A DNA stretch of 64,000 nt from Siphonodentalium dalli (lineage: Eukaryota > Mollusca > Scaphopoda > Gadilida > Siphonodentaliidae), in NCBI GenBank assembly GCA_032622095.1, contig CP136068.1:8409314-8473313 (forward strand), written 5' to 3'. The notes below the pieces were generated by a model, which was not told the DNA's origin, did not search any database, and was given only the letters and a program-made list of their open reading frames with translations. The translations under genes were made by a program, and so were the position numbers. The first letter of the stretch is position 1. Every line of letters begins with the position of its first letter. Shown in pieces: positions 10,901-24,890 of this stretch.

Positions 10901-13900
10901 ATATCGGCATCTTGTGTAGGAGGGGTAACTCTATCACATCGGCATCTTGTACAGGAGGGGTAACTCTATCATATCGGCATCTTGTGCATGGGGGGTAACT
11001 CTATCATATTGGCATATTGTGCAGGAGGAGTAGCTCTATCATATCGGCATCTTGTGCAGGAGGAGTAACTCTATCATATCGACATCTTATGCAGGAGGAG
11101 TAACTCTACCATATCGGCATCTTGTGCAGGAGGAGTAACTCTATCATATTGGCATATTGTACAGGAGGAGTAACTGTATCATACCGACATCTTATGCAGG
11201 AGGCGTAACTCTACCATATCGGCATCTTGTGTAGGAGGAGTAACTCTATCATATCGACATCTTATGCAGGAGGAGTAACTCTACCATATCGGCATCTTGT
11301 GTAGGAGTGGTAACTCTATCATATCGGCATCTTGTACAGGATGAGTACCTCTATAGTATCGACATCTTATGCAGGAGGAGTAACTCTACCTTATCGGCAT
11401 CTTGTACAGGAGGGGTAACTCTATCATATCGGCGTATTGTACAGGAGGAGTAACTCTATCATATCGGCATCTTGTGCAGGAGGAGTAGCTCTATCATATC
11501 GGCGTATTGTACAGGAGGAGTAACTCTATCATATCGGCATATTGTGCAGGAGGAGTAGCTCTATCATATCGGCATATTGTACAGGAGGAGTATCTCTATC
11601 ATATCGACATCTTATGCAGGAGGAGTAACTCTACCATATCGGCATCTTGTGTAGGAGGGGTAACTCTATCATATCGACATCTTATTCAGGAGGAGTAACT
11701 CTACCATATCGGCATCTTGTGTAGGAGGAGTAGCTCTATCATATTGGCATCTTGTGCAGGAGGAGTAGCTCTATCATATCGGCATCTTGTGCAGGAGGAG
11801 TAGCTCTATCATATCGACATCTTGTGTAGGAGTGGTAACTCTATCATATCGGCATCTTGTACAGGATGAGTACCTCTATAGTATCGACATCTTATGCAGG
11901 AGGAGTAACTCTACCTTATCGGCATCTTGTACAGGAGGGGTAACTCTATCATATCGGCGTATTGTACAGGAGGAGTAACTCTATCATATCGGCATCTTGT
12001 GCAGGAGGAGTAGCTCTATCATATCGGCGTATTGTACAGGAGGAGTAACTCTATCATATCGGCATATTGTGCAGGAGGAGTAGCTCTATCATATCGGCAT
12101 ATTGTACAGGAGGAGTATCTCTATCATATCGACATCTTATGCAGGAGGAGTAACTCTACCATATCGGCATCTTGTGTAGGAGGGGTAACTCTATCATATC
12201 GACATCTTATTCAGGAGGAGTAACTCTACCATATCGGCATCTTGTGTAGGAGGAGTAGCTCTATCATATTGGCATCTTGTGCAGGAGGAGTAGCTCTATC
12301 ATATCGGCATCTTGTGCAGGAGGAGTAGCTCTATCATATCGACATCTTGTGCAGGAGGAGTATCTCTATCATATCGGCGTATTGTACAGGAGGAGTATCT
12401 CTATCATATCGGCATCTTGTACAGGAGGGGTAACTCTATCATATCGGCATCTTGTGCAGGAGGAGTAACTCTATCATATTGGCATATTGTGCAGGAGGAG
12501 TAGCTCTATCATATCGGCGTATTATGCAGGAGGAGTAACTATATCATATCGGCATCTTGTGCAGGAGGAGTAACTATATCATATCGGCATATTGTACAGG
12601 AGGAGTAGCTCTATCATATCGGCGTATTGTGCAGGAGGAGTAGCTCTATCATATCGGCGTATTGTGCAGGAGGAGTAGATCTATCATATCGGCGTATTGT
12701 GCAGGAGGAGTAGCTCTATCATATCGGCATATTGTACAGGAGGAGTAGATCTATCATATCGGCATCTTGTGCAGGAGGAGTAGCTCTATCATATCGGCAT
12801 ATTGTGCAGGAGGAGTAGCTCTATCATATCGGCATATTGTGCAGGAGGAGTAGCTCTATCATATCGGCATATTGTACAGGAGGAGTAGATCTATCATATC
12901 GGCATCTTGTGCAGGAGGAGTAGCTCTATCATATCGGCATATTGTGCAGGAGGAGTAGCTCTATCATATCGGCATATTGTGCAGGAGGAGTAGCTCTATC
13001 ATATCGGCATATTGTGCAGGAGGAGTAGCTCTATCATATCGGCGTATTGTGCAGGAGGAGTAGCTCTATCATATCGGCGTATTGTGCAGGAGGAGTAACT
13101 CTATCATATCGGCATATTGTGCAGGAGGAGTAGCTCTATCATATCGGCGTATTGTGCAGGAGGAGTAACTCTATCATATTGGCATATTGTGTAGGAGGAG
13201 TAGCTCTATCATATCGGCGTATTGTGCAGGAGGAGTAACTCTATCATATCGGCATCTTGTGCAGGAGGAGTAACTATATCATATCGGCATATTGTACAGG
13301 AGGAGTAGCTCTATCATATCGGCGTATTGTGCAGGAGGAGTAGCTCTATCATATCGGCGTATTGTGCAGGAGGAGTAGATCTATCATATCGGCGTATTGT
13401 GCAGGAGGAGTAGCTCTATCATATCGGCATATTGTACAGGAGGAGTAGATCTATCATATCGGCATCTTGTGCAGGAGGAGTAGCTCTATCATATCGGCAT
13501 ATTGTGCAGGAGGAGTAGCTCTATCATATCGGCATATTGTGCAGGAGGAGTAGCTCTATCATATCGGCATATTGTACAGGAGGAGTAGATCTATCATATC
13601 GGCATCTTGTGCAGGAGGAGTAGCTCTATCATATCGGCATATTGTGCAGGAGGAGTAGCTCTATCATATCGGCATATTGTGCAGGAGGAGTAGCTCTATC
13701 ATATCGGCATATTGTGCAGGAGGAGTAGCTCTATCATATCGGCGTATTGTGCAGGAGGAGTAGCTCTATCATATCGGCGTATTGTGCAGGAGGAGTAACT
13801 CTATCATATCGGCATATTGTGCAGGAGGAGTAGCTCTATCATATCGGCGTATTGTGCAGGAGGAGTAACTCTATCATATTGGCATATTGTGTAGGAGGAG

Positions 13901-16900
13901 TAGCTCTATCATATCGGCGTATTGTGCAGGAGGAGTAACTCTATCATATCGGCATATTGTACAGGAGGAGTAGCTCTATCATATCGGCATCTTGTGCAGG
14001 AGGAGTAGCTCTATCATATCGGCATATTGTGTAGGAGGAGTAGCTCTATCATATCGGCATATTGTACAGGAGGAGTAGCTCTATCATATCGGCGTATTGT
14101 GCAGGAGGAGTAACTCTATCATATCGGCATATTGTACAGGAGGAGTAGCTCTATCATATCGGCATATTGTACAGGAGGAGTAGCTCTATCATATCGGCAT
14201 CTTGTGCAGGAGGAGTAGCTCTATCATATCGGCATCTTGTGCAGGAGGAGTAGCTCTATCATATTGGCATATTGTGTAGGAGGAGTAGCTCTATCATATC
14301 GGCGTATTGTGCAGGAGGAGTAACTCTATCATATCGGCATATTGTACAGGAGGAGTAGCTCTATCATATCGGCATCTTGTGCAGGAGGAGTAGCTCTATC
14401 ATATCGGCATCTTGTGCAGGAGGAGTAGCTCTATCATATCGGCGTATTGTGCAGGAGGAGTAACTCTATCATATCGGCATATTGTACAGGAGGAGTAGCT
14501 CTATCATATCGGCATCTTGTGCAGGAGGAGTAGCTCTATCATATCGGCATCTTGTGCAGGAGGAGTAGCTCTATCATATCGGCATCTTGTGCAGGAGGAG
14601 TAGCTCTATCATATCGGCGTATTGTGCAGGAGGAGTAACTCTATCATATCGGCATATTGTACAGGAGGAGTAGCTCTATCAAATCGGCGTATTGTGCAGG
14701 AGGAGTAGCTCTATCATATCGGCGTATTGTGCAGGAGGAGTAACTCTATCATATCGGCATATTGTGCAGGAGGAGTAACTCTATCATATCGGCGTATTGT
14801 GCAGGAGGAGTAACTCTATCATATCGGCATATTGTGCAGGAGGAGTAACTCTATCATATCGGCATCTTGTGCAGGAGGGGTAACTCTATCATATCGGCGT
14901 ATTGTGCAGGAGGAGTAGCTCTATCTTATCGGCGTATTGTGCAGGAGGAGTAACTCTATCATATCGGCATCTTGTGCAGGAGGAGTATCTCTATCATATC
15001 GGCGTATTGTACAGGAGGAGTAACTATATCATATCGACATCTTGTGCAGGAGGAGTAACTCTATCATATCGGCATATTGTGCAGGAGGAGTAACTCTATC
15101 ATATCGGCATCTTGTGCAGGAGGAGTAGCTCTATCATATCAGCATCTTGTGCAGGAGGAGTAGCTCTATCATATCGACATCTTGTGCAGGAGGAGTAACT
15201 CTATCATATCGGCATATTGTGCAGGAGGAGTATCTCTATCATATCGGCATATTGTACAGGAGGAGTAACTATATCATATCGGCATCTTGTGCAGGAGGAG
15301 TAGCTCTATCATATCGGCATATTGTGCAGGAGGAGTAGCTCTATCATATCGGCGTATTGTACAGGAGGAGTAGCTCTATCATATCGGCGTCTTGTGCAGG
15401 AGGAGTAGCTCTATCATATCGGCGTCTTGTGCAGGAGGAGTAGCTCTATCATATCGGCGTATTGTGCAGGAGGAGTAACTCTATCATATCGGCATCTTGT
15501 GCAGGAGGAGTAGCTCTATCATATCGGCATATTGTACAGGAGGAGTAACTATATCATATCGGCATCTTGTGCAGGAGGAGTAGCTCTATCATATCGGCAT
15601 ATTGTGCAGGAGGAGTAACTCTATCATATCGGCATATTGTGCAGGAGGAGTAACTCTATCATATCGGCATATTGTACAGGAGGAGTAACTATATCATATC
15701 GGCATCTTGTGCAGGAGGAGTAGCTCTATCATATCGGCATATTGTGCAGGAGGAGTAACTCTATCATATCGGCATATTGTACAGGAGGAGTAACTCTATC
15801 ATATCGGCATATTGTACAGGAGGAGTAGCTCTATCATATCGACATCTTGTGCAGGAGGAGTAACTCTATCATATCGGCATATTGTGCAGGAGGAATAGCT
15901 CTATCATATCGGCGTATTGTGCAGGAGGAGTAACTCTATCATATCGGCATCTTGTGCAGGAGGAGTAACTCTATCATATCGGCATCTTGTGCAGGAGGAG
16001 TAGGTCTATCATATCGGCATATTGTGCAGGAGGAGTAGCTCTATCATATCGGCATATTGTGCAGGAGGAGTAGCTCTATCATATCGGCATCTTGTACAGG
16101 AGGAGTAGCTCTATCATATCGGCATCTTGTACAGGAGGAGTAGCTCTATCATATCGACATATTGTGCAGGAGGAGTAGCTATATCATATCGGCATCTTGT
16201 GCAGGAGGAGTAGCTCTATCATATCGGCATATTGTGCAGGAGGAGTAGCTCTATCATATCGGCATCTTGTACAGGAGGAGTAGCTCTATCATATCGGCAT
16301 CTTGTACAGGAGGAGTAGCTCTATCATATCGACATATTGTGCAGGAGGAGTAGCTCTATCATATCGGCATCTTGTGCAGGAGGAGTAACTCTATCATATC
16401 GGCGTATTGTGCAGGAGGAGTAGCTCTATCATATCGGCATCTTGTACAGGAGGAGTAGCTCTATCATATCGGCATATTGTGCAGGAGGAGTAGCTATATC
16501 ATATCGGCATCTTGTGCAGGAGGAGTAACTCTATCATATCGGCATCTTGTGCAGGAGGAGTAGCTCTATCATATCGGCATATTGTGCAGGAGGAGTAGCT
16601 CTATCATATCGGCGTCTTGTGCAGGAGGAGTAGCTCTATCATATCGGCGTATTGTGCAGGAGGAGTAACTCTATCATATCGGCATATTGTGCAGGAGGAG
16701 TAGCTCTATCATATCGGCATATTGTGCAGGAGGAGTAGCTCTATCATATCGGCGTATTGTGCAGGAGGAGTAGCTCTATCATATCGGCATATTGTGCAGG
16801 AGGAGTAGCTCTATCATATCGGCATATTGTGCAGGAGGAGTAGCTCTATCATATCGGCATATTGTGCAGGAGGAGTAGCTCTATCATATCGGCATCTTGT

Positions 16901-19066
16901 GCAGGAGGAGTAGCTCTATCATATCGGCATCTTGTGCAGGAGGAGTAGCTCTATCATATCGGCATCTTGTGCAGGAGGAGTAGCTCTATCATATCGGCAT
17001 ATTGTGCAGGAGGAGTAGCTCTATCATATCGGCGTATTGTGCAGGAGGAGTAGCTCTATCATATCGGCATATTGTGCAGGAGGAGTAGCTCTATCATATC
17101 GGCGTATTGTGCAGGAGGAGTAGCTCTATCATATCGGCGTATTGTGCAGGAGGAGTAACTCTATCATATCGGCATATTGTACAGGAGGAGTAACTCTATC
17201 ATATTGGCATCTTGTACAGGAGGAGTAGCTCTATCATATCGACATATTGTACAGGAGGGGTAACTCTATCATATCGGCATATTGTACAGGAGGAGTAGCT
17301 CTATCATATCGGCATCTTGTGCAGGAGGAGTAACTCTATCATATCGACATCTTATGCAGGAGGAGTAACTCTACCATATCGGCATATTGTGCAGGAGGAG
17401 TAGCTCTATCATATCGGCATATTGTACAGGAGGAGTAGCTCTATCATATCGGCATCTTGTGCAGGAGGAGTAACTCTATCATATCGACATATTATGCAGG
17501 AGGAGTAACTCTATCATATCGGCATATTGTGCAGGAGGGGTAGCTCTATCATATCGGCATATTGTACAGGAGGAGTAGCTCTATCATATCGGCATCTTGT
17601 GCAGGAGGAGTAACTCTATCATATCGACATCTTATGCAGGAGGAGTAACTCTACCATATCGGCATCTTGTGTAGGAGGAGTAGCTCTATCATATCGGCAT
17701 ATTGTGCAGGAGGAGTAGCTCTATCATATCGGCATATTGTGCAGGAGGAGTATCTCTATCATATCGGCGTATTGTGCAGGAGGAGTAACTCTATCATATC
17801 GGCATATTGTGTAGGAGGAGTAGCTCTATCATATCGGCATCTTGTGTAGGAGGAGTAGCTCTATCATATCGGCGTATTGTGCAGGAGGAGTAGCTCTATC
17901 ATATCGGCATCTTGTGTAGGAGGAGTAGCTCTATCATATCGGCATCTTGTACAGGAGGAGTAGCTCTATCATATCGGCATCTTGTGTAGGAGAAGTAGCT
18001 CTATCATATCGGCATCTTGTGTAGGAGGGGTAACTCTATCATATCGGCATCTTGTGCAGGAGGAGTAACTCTATCATATCGGCATATTGTGTAGGAGGAG
18101 TAGCTCTATCATATCGGCGTCTTGTGCAGGAGGAGTAACTCTATCATATCGGCGTCTTGTGTAGGAGGAGTAGCTCTATCATATCGGCATCTTGTACAGG
18201 AGGAGTAGCTCTATCATATCGGCATCTTGTACATGAAGAGTAACTCTATCATATCGGCATCTTGTGCAGGAGGAGTAACTCTATCATATCGGCGTCTTGT
18301 GCAGGAGGAGTAACTCTACCATATCGACATCTTGTGCAGGAGGAGTAACTCTACCATATCGACATATTGTGCAGGAGGAGTAGCTCTATCATATCGGCAT
18401 CTTGTACAGGAGGAGTAGCTCTATCATATCGGCATCTTGTGTAGGAGGAGTAGCTCTATCATATCGGCATCTTGTGTAGGAGGAGTAACTATATCATATC
18501 GGCGTCTTGTGTAGGAGTAGTAGCTCTATCATATCGGCATCTGGTGTAGGAGGAGTAGCTCTATCATATCGGCATCTTGTGTAGGAGGGGTAACTCTATC
18601 ATATCGGCATCTTGTGCAGGAGGAGTAACTCTATCATATTGGCATATTGTACAGGAGGAGTAGCTCTATCATATTGGCATATTGTGTAGGAGGAGTAGCT
18701 CTATCATATCGGCGTATTGTGCAGGAGGAGTAGCTCTATCATATTGGCATATTGTGCAGGAGGAGTAGCTCTATCATATTGGCATATTGTACAGGAGGAG
18801 TAGCTCTATCATATCGGCGTATTGTGCAGGAGGAGTAGCTCTATCATATCGGCATCTTGTGCAGGAGGAGTAACTCTATCATATCGGCATCTTGTGCAGG
18901 AGGAGTAACTCTATCATATTGGCATATTGTGCAGGAGGAGTAGCTCTATCATATCGGCGTATTGTGTAGGAGGAGTAGCTCTATCATATCGGCATCTTGT
19001 GTAGGAGGAGTAGCTCTATCATATCGGCATCTTGTACAGGAAGAGTAACTCTATAGTATCGGCATC
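7971..19066. repeat. 35-bp satellite array, about 317 monomers
   Basis: A continuous head-to-tail array with a 35-bp period; monomers start GTGCAGGAGGAGTA and contain ATATCGGCAT. Recurrent variants are A/G in TAACT or TAGCT, AT/GT after CGGC, CTTGT or ATTGT, and GC/GT/AC before AGG. The length (about 11,096 bp) is close to 317 x 35. Block copies are visible at offsets of 2450 bp (8271 and 10721), 525 bp (11301 and 11826) and 700 bp (12561 and 13261), all exact multiples of 35. Short open frames of about 63 codons recur because stops return in only some frames; I see no gene. The short orthologous array is at 51050-51386. Confidence 0.97.
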
Positions 19067-19495
19067 CAAGGTTATCCGTATGTCACTCAGAATAAGACGA
19101 CTGCCAAGAACACATGAAGCATGTAGATTTGTATGTAGTATACACAACATTTTCCCATAGGATTAGACAGGTTCCCATGGTGACAATATGATTTCCCGGT
19201 AGGCATTACGATTCATATGTTTTTGAATGGTCGAAACTAGTATTATTCGTAACTGAAAACAACAACTTACATGTAGTTCTTATGTTACGATCATAGTTTT
19301 GATGAAATGTTAATCCTCAAATCTCGCTGGGGTTACTTCAATCAAAAACTGAACATTTTGCCATGTTAATCAGCGCGTCATTGACATTCGTTCATGAATT
19401 GAATCGCTTAATTTTCCAACACCGTTTGTTCACTTGCTGAGTAACACTGTACATTCACGCGTTCTTGTGAAAACATATAAACAAAATTACAAGAT
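19067..19495. repeat. Segmental duplication copy A, right part
   Basis: 19067-19165 matches 51418-51517 and 19317-19495 matches 52283-52460. Between these pieces copy A has about 150 bp and copy B about 765 bp of unrelated sequence. A 38-bp stretch around 24746-24783 matches 52465-52502 and may be the displaced continuation. Confidence 0.8.
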
Positions 19496-19509
19496 ACTAT
19501 CATACACTC

Positions 19510-19880
19510 TTTAAAAAATAGGTACTTCAGAGTACCTATGTAGGTACTAAGCTTTGTCCCAGGGGGAGTACCAACTTTTTGGTACTCTAGAGTACCAAAT
19601 TGTTGGTACTCTGGATTACCTACTATATACTTAGATTATATCCGGGCATTGTGCATACAATACCCACTCCGCATTTATGTCACCGAATCCATGACGCACA
19701 CGATATGAAGTGCCAAGAAATACACGCTTTCTTGACACACCCATTATATTATATGAAGTACCGAATATAAAGACAGGTACTCTGAAGTATTTAGGTACTA
19801 TGCATAGTACCTAGCAATTTGGTACTTCAGAGAACCAAACATATAGGTACCAAGCGGAGAACCTGCCCAGATACCAAGCA
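19510..19880. repeat. GGTACT-rich inverted and direct repeats
   Basis: GGTACT and its complement AGTACC recur about a dozen times, in both orientations, for example GGTACTCTAGAGTACC near 19579. The ends face each other (GGTACTTCAGAGTACC near 19522 and 19820), suggesting a degenerate foldback element. No coding. Confidence 0.7.
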
Positions 19881-20099
19881 CTCGAAATTACGAAACATGG
19901 CCGACGGCAAATTTAACAATGTGGCATGTTAGATTCCAAATGATGCTATGGCGTTTAAACATTCAATAAAGTACAAAACCACATGGACTCCATTGCATAG
20001 TGATAATGAAATAATCCGAATTATACATGCATTACTTTTATTAGTATAGAACCTTGATCGTGATTGTGTACTTAATTCAAAGTTTAATATCTCGATTTC

Positions 20100-21720
20100 A
20101 GGATTCCCATGAACTGTTCCCTGCATGTGGAGTAAAATTGGTCTGAATATCTAAAATCATTTCTTAATTTGTGTGCAATAATATTAAAGTAAACATTATA
20201 AATCAAACATCTTGAAACAGGTCTGGATGAAACACCAATCGATCTAGAATAGCCCGATAAATAAAAAACTACCTTGCGATAAATCGCACACCTTTGCGGA
20301 ACGCAAACTACTTTGCAATAAATATATGCGATTTAGTGTAAAGGTTTTCGATTGATTACAAAAGGTTTGCGATTAATCGCAATGGTTTGTGATTTATCGC
20401 AGATATATTTTTATGCATTGGCACTAATGGACTTGAACCGTATAAATATAAATATAAATCAGACATCTTCAATAGGTACCACCAATGGATCTATAATAGC
20501 ATGATTGGGCTAAAATAGACCGATCGTTCTTTGACAGCCATCAATCCTGTGGGATAAGGGGAGCAAACCTTCGCGATAAATAACAAAACAACTCTGCGAA
20601 AAATTACAAACACCTTTGCGATAACTCGCAAACCTTTACGATAAATCTCAAACATCTTTACGATGACTCTCAGACTGCGTACTGGGTGATTATATTTTGT
20701 GATTTATCGCAAACATGTTTGAGATTTGTCGCAAAGGTTTTTGGCGCTAATGGGCTTCTGTAAACATTATAAATCAGATATTTCCCTGACCTGTTGCCTG
20801 CACGTGGAGTAAAATTTGTCTGAAATAATCGTCCAAATTTCTTAATTTGTGTGTAAACATTATAAATCAGACATCTTAAACATGTCTCAGTGAACAACCT
20901 ATCAATCTATAATTGCACGGTCGGGCTAAAATAGACCGATCAGTCATTCACAGTCAGATGCATGAATGGTGAGAGGAGTAAAACGTTGCGAAAAATCACA
21001 AACACCTTTGCGATAACACAAAAACCTTTACGATAAATCTAAAACATCTTTACGATAATTCTCAGACTACGTACTGGGCGATTATATTTGCGATTTATCG
21101 CAAAGATGTTTGAGATTTGTCGCAAAGGCTTTTTACCGATAATGGGCTTCTGTGAACATTATAATTCAGACATCTTAAACAGGTCTGGGTCAAGATTTCC
21201 CTGACCTGTTGTCTGAAATAATCTTCTTAAATTTCTTAATTTGTGTGTAATTAAAGTAAACATTATAAATCAGACATCTTAAACAGGTCTGAGTGAACAA
21301 CCTATCAATCTATGCCCGCTCGGGCTAAAATAGACCGATCAGTCATTCACAACCAGATGCATGAGTGATGATGGGAAGCAACCTTTGCGATAAATCGCAA
21401 AACTTTGCGAAAAATCACAAACACCTTTGCGATAACACACAAACCTTTATGATAAATCTCAAGCATCTTTACGATAACTCTCAGACTACGTACTGGGCGA
21501 TTATATCAAAGCTGTTTGAGATTTGTCGCAAAGGCTTTTTGCCGATAGTGGGCTTCTGTGAACATTATAATTCAGACATCTTAAACAGGTCTGGGTCAGG
21601 ATTTGCCGATAAATCAGAAAACGAGTTTGCGAAAAATCACAAACACCTTTGCGATAACTCCCAAACACCTTTGCGATAACTCCCAAACCTTTGTAAATAG
21701 CGTGCGATAAGCAAAATACT
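20100..21720. repeat. CGATAAATCGCAAA-type repeat cluster
   Basis: Motifs such as TTTGCGATAAATCGCAAA and GCGATAACTC recur throughout. A larger unit with TAAACATTATAAATCAGACATCTT, a GGGCTAAAATAGACCGATC motif and a TTTGCG-rich part recurs near 20150, 20530, 20840 and 21250. I read this as three to four diverged copies of one repeat several hundred bp long. Small open frames here are shadows of the repeat. Confidence 0.75.
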
Positions 21721-23238
21721 CAACAATGGGGAGACCATTAACTTTGGTTAATTCAAACTGACACCATGTTGTTTGCAAAATACCGCTATAGCGCTCACTA
21801 GTCCTCGCTACAAGGAGATGTTGAATGGGTTACCAGAATTATTATCACTCTCCCAAAAAAATTGCCATGGTGTTCAGTGTTTTGCTTATCGTACACTTCC
21901 AATGTGCTGTATCGGTATATGAACAAATGCTAAGATAACACAAAGAGAGTTTGGTAAAGCCATAGTTAATAAATTATTCTCCATTCGCATCTATGCGTCA
22001 ACGAGTCAATGTCATTGCCTAATCACCAGAGCCATATAATGTAGAATTTCGCGAATATGGTTTCCAGTTATGGATGAGGTTATTTCCTAGCAAAGCGGAA
22101 ATGGCCGAATCGCTCAGAATGATAGCCACACATGTTTTGATAAGAATATGATGCATCTGGACATTGGAATGGTCTACATGTTCATGTATGTATACAGCTA
22201 AGCTCTAATTGACCCCACCCTTAACGACATTGGCCACCGATATTACCACATTGTTGATACTATTAACATTGATTAATCCTACCATGGCCGACCTTCGAGC
22301 CGTTTTAAAGTCAGCATTATAACCACCACATAGTGTATATTTCTGGCATGGCTTGACGCTGCCTTGGTAGTTGCGAATGTCGGTCAGTGACCAACTTCGA
22401 ATGTTGATTAAACCGCAACCAAATTATTAATTGAAATATTGTTTTGTGTATAGTTAACATGGTGCATGGCGCTGATGGAAAGCTGGACTGGGTGTTTACA
22501 AGGTGGCCATGTGAAAAATTAGTGCGGAGTACAGTGGTCGCAAAATATTATTAATAGTACTGTAGAAAGATTACCTGCGGTTGCCACATATCAACCACTT
22601 GACCGTGGTTAAACAGCGGTAGGTATAACCGGTGTTATTAACGCCCTACAACCTTGTTAAAGGGGGATGATTAATTAGAGCGTAGCTGTAGTACGTTACT
22701 AAAAGCTTGCGATTGATTCAGTGATAACGTGTGTCCCAGAATTGGATCCGTATCTCCGAGATTATCCGCCATTCCATAAATATATCAGAACAATATCACA
22801 GCATCACAGGCGTTTCGATCAAAAGAATAGCAGACTTCGTAAGTGGGCGATATATCATGGCGACATGGTTTTCAAATCACGTTTCGATGAAAATTGAAGA
22901 ATATGATCCATCGTCCTTTGCACAGGTACTTACTTGTACATTGTAGCCAACAAACTTGTGAATGACTCATGAGTCATGACTGATCTGTGACGTCATAACT
23001 CCGACTAATTTCTACAGAATTGTATGTCTCGTAATCCTAGTCACCAGTGGTTGACTCTTGTGAGTTAATTGGGCGGTTTATAATTTTGTGAAACTTAAGT
23101 ATCTGTCTTTCGTAATTCACAATATTGTCGTGCATGTAAAATGTAACCCCACTGCACTCAATGACTTTTGAATTTGGTCTGTCTCAGTTCATCGAAAATT
23201 GCTGCTTTCTTCAGACTCTTGCAGAGGAGAATATTATA
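21721..23238. other. Gene-free stretch
   Basis: No convincing gene, repeat or element. A 71-codon frame at 22731-22946 ends next to a CAG/GTACTT junction that resembles a splice donor, but the peptide matches nothing I recognise. Confidence 0.5.
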
Positions 23239-23389
23239 CAGTTATCGCCCGCGATTGGGTGAGACACGGGGACTTGTCGCCCGCTCGAGACCTGGAATGT
23301 CACCCGAGGGCCACCAGGCCCGAGGGTGACATTCCAGGTCGAGAGCGGCGACAAATCCCCGTGTCTCACGAAAACAAGGGTGATAACTG
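23239..23389. mobile_element. 151-bp GC-rich perfect hairpin (foldback MITE)
   Basis: The outer ends CAGTTATC and GATAACTG face each other. Inside, GTGAGACACGGGGACTTGTC and its near-complement bound a long stem with a loop near 23310 (GGGCCACCAGGCCC). The GC content is far above that of the surroundings. The frames on both strands (23199-23402 and 23211-23519) are consequences of the palindrome. Confidence 0.88.
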
Positions 23390-24304
23390 TTTTGTTATCT
23401 GACAATGGAGTACACACGAACCTCCTTAATAGCAGGCATAAATGTGCGCATATATTCTTTAATCCAGTTCGAAAAGTTAATTTTATGTTGGAATCATAGC
23501 TATTTAGAAAATAAAACATTCATAATCTGGATCAATTAACATACCCGTCATTTGCGCAGATATTCTCCGGTCAGTTTGCTGGTTGCATTGTGGAAATCGG
23601 TTCACGGAAAGAGGAGTAAAGCAATTTCGAAGTTGAGTAGCCATGCAGCGAAATGTTCGGTTTCGTTTCAAATGAAATTGATAAACAGCAAAGAGTGGCT
23701 ATTTGATCTAGTATATAAACGTAGTTGTAACGTATGTACATCGTATGTGCAATTGTCGGCAGCATACCAACTACATAATAAGGTTTATATATTTGTCCCA
23801 CGGTCTTTATTATTGATATAAAAAGGTCCAATATGAATATTACACCTTATAACAGATATGTGTCTGTGATAACACCATTTATACATAGCGTGCTCAAATT
23901 GCAAATAAAAAAACACACAATTATGCAAATTAGCAAACACCACATTTCGCGGTTGTTATGAAACAGTGGGGTTTATAAAAACAGTGTTTTTCAAAATTAT
24001 CAGAGAGCTTTCAGAGAATCTCTGCGCGGTGAGTTCTTCGTAGTTCTATGTTTACTGGTAACAGCTGACCGGTCAATAACTGAGACAATGTTACCCTCGA
24101 GGGTAATATGGTGATTTATCGCCCGCCATGTGACGCACTCTCAGCCAATCAGAAGAGAGGAAAATGGGTTGAAGGATAACAACAATTATTAGCGCCCGTT
24201 AATTTTTCGGAGGTTATATATCATCTTGTCCCGTCCATGTACAAACATAATCCAAACAGTGCTGACAATATTCCAGGTTATTGAGAAGCCAGTTAGGTCC
24301 AATT
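23390..24304. other. Gene-free stretch
   Basis: It holds a TTACCCTCGAGGGTAA palindrome near 24091 followed by TTATCGCCCGCC, which echoes the arm of the hairpin at 23239. Overlapping frames at 23552-23831 on both strands look like chance. Confidence 0.5.
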
Positions 24305-24519
24305 TCATACACAAAAAATATGTTGATGAATTTCAGAGAAGTTCACTTCCCTAATCTGAAATAGTCCCAGCGAGCGAACAACGTACCTAAACTGGCATAC
24401 GCTACAGCATGTAAGCCGAGTCCGAAGGCGATTCCAACATAAAATGTCTAAGCCTGATGTTTGTTTGTGTCTTCCGTCCATGTTTATATACTGTAAACAA
24501 AACTCAATCGCCTCAAGTG

Positions 24520-24600
24520 GCTGGACGCCGCCATTTTTTCGAAATCCGAGATCGGCTAGTACCAAATGAATAATCACGTGATGCCATCACGTGGGTAACA
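24520..24600 (-). promoter_or_regulatory. Possible YY1-like / E-box promoter motif cluster
   Basis: On the minus strand AAAATGGCGGCG (about 24527-24539) fits the YY1-type start-site motif found at many animal promoters. Two CACGTG E-box cores lie just upstream (24574-24595 on the + strand). A 90-codon frame (24305-24577, minus) crosses the motif but resembles no protein I know. This is inference from motifs only. Confidence 0.3.
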
Positions 24601-24890
24601 CTTAGGTCCGAGAGTGTCTAGTACCAACATGATTAGGTATTATATCAATATATAGAACCACATTCTTCTCGGTACCTGTTGGTATGGTACTAACAGACAT
24701 ATTGGCACTACCTTAGTACATATACGGCTTGTTCGTTCTAAGTGTGTATGGTTGCATACTTCTGAATGGCACTCAACAATTAAACTTAAACACACTCAGT
24801 ATGTTATTGATATGCTCTCTATACTTATATTAATTTCATGGCTATTAAGTCAGTTCCCCAATTGCGTTTTTAATTTTGCGAAGTTTAGTT

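Noticed and set aside
9057-17849. Many ~63-codon frames in the satellite
   Set aside because: They are the same repeat read through until a periodic stop. Variants change residues freely.
7971-19066. CRISPR-like repeat array
   Set aside because: There are no unique spacers. The 35-bp units are contiguous with a few recurrent variants, and the rest of the window is animal-like.
23199-23519. Overlapping frames on both strands at the hairpin
   Set aside because: A palindrome gives mirrored open frames by itself.
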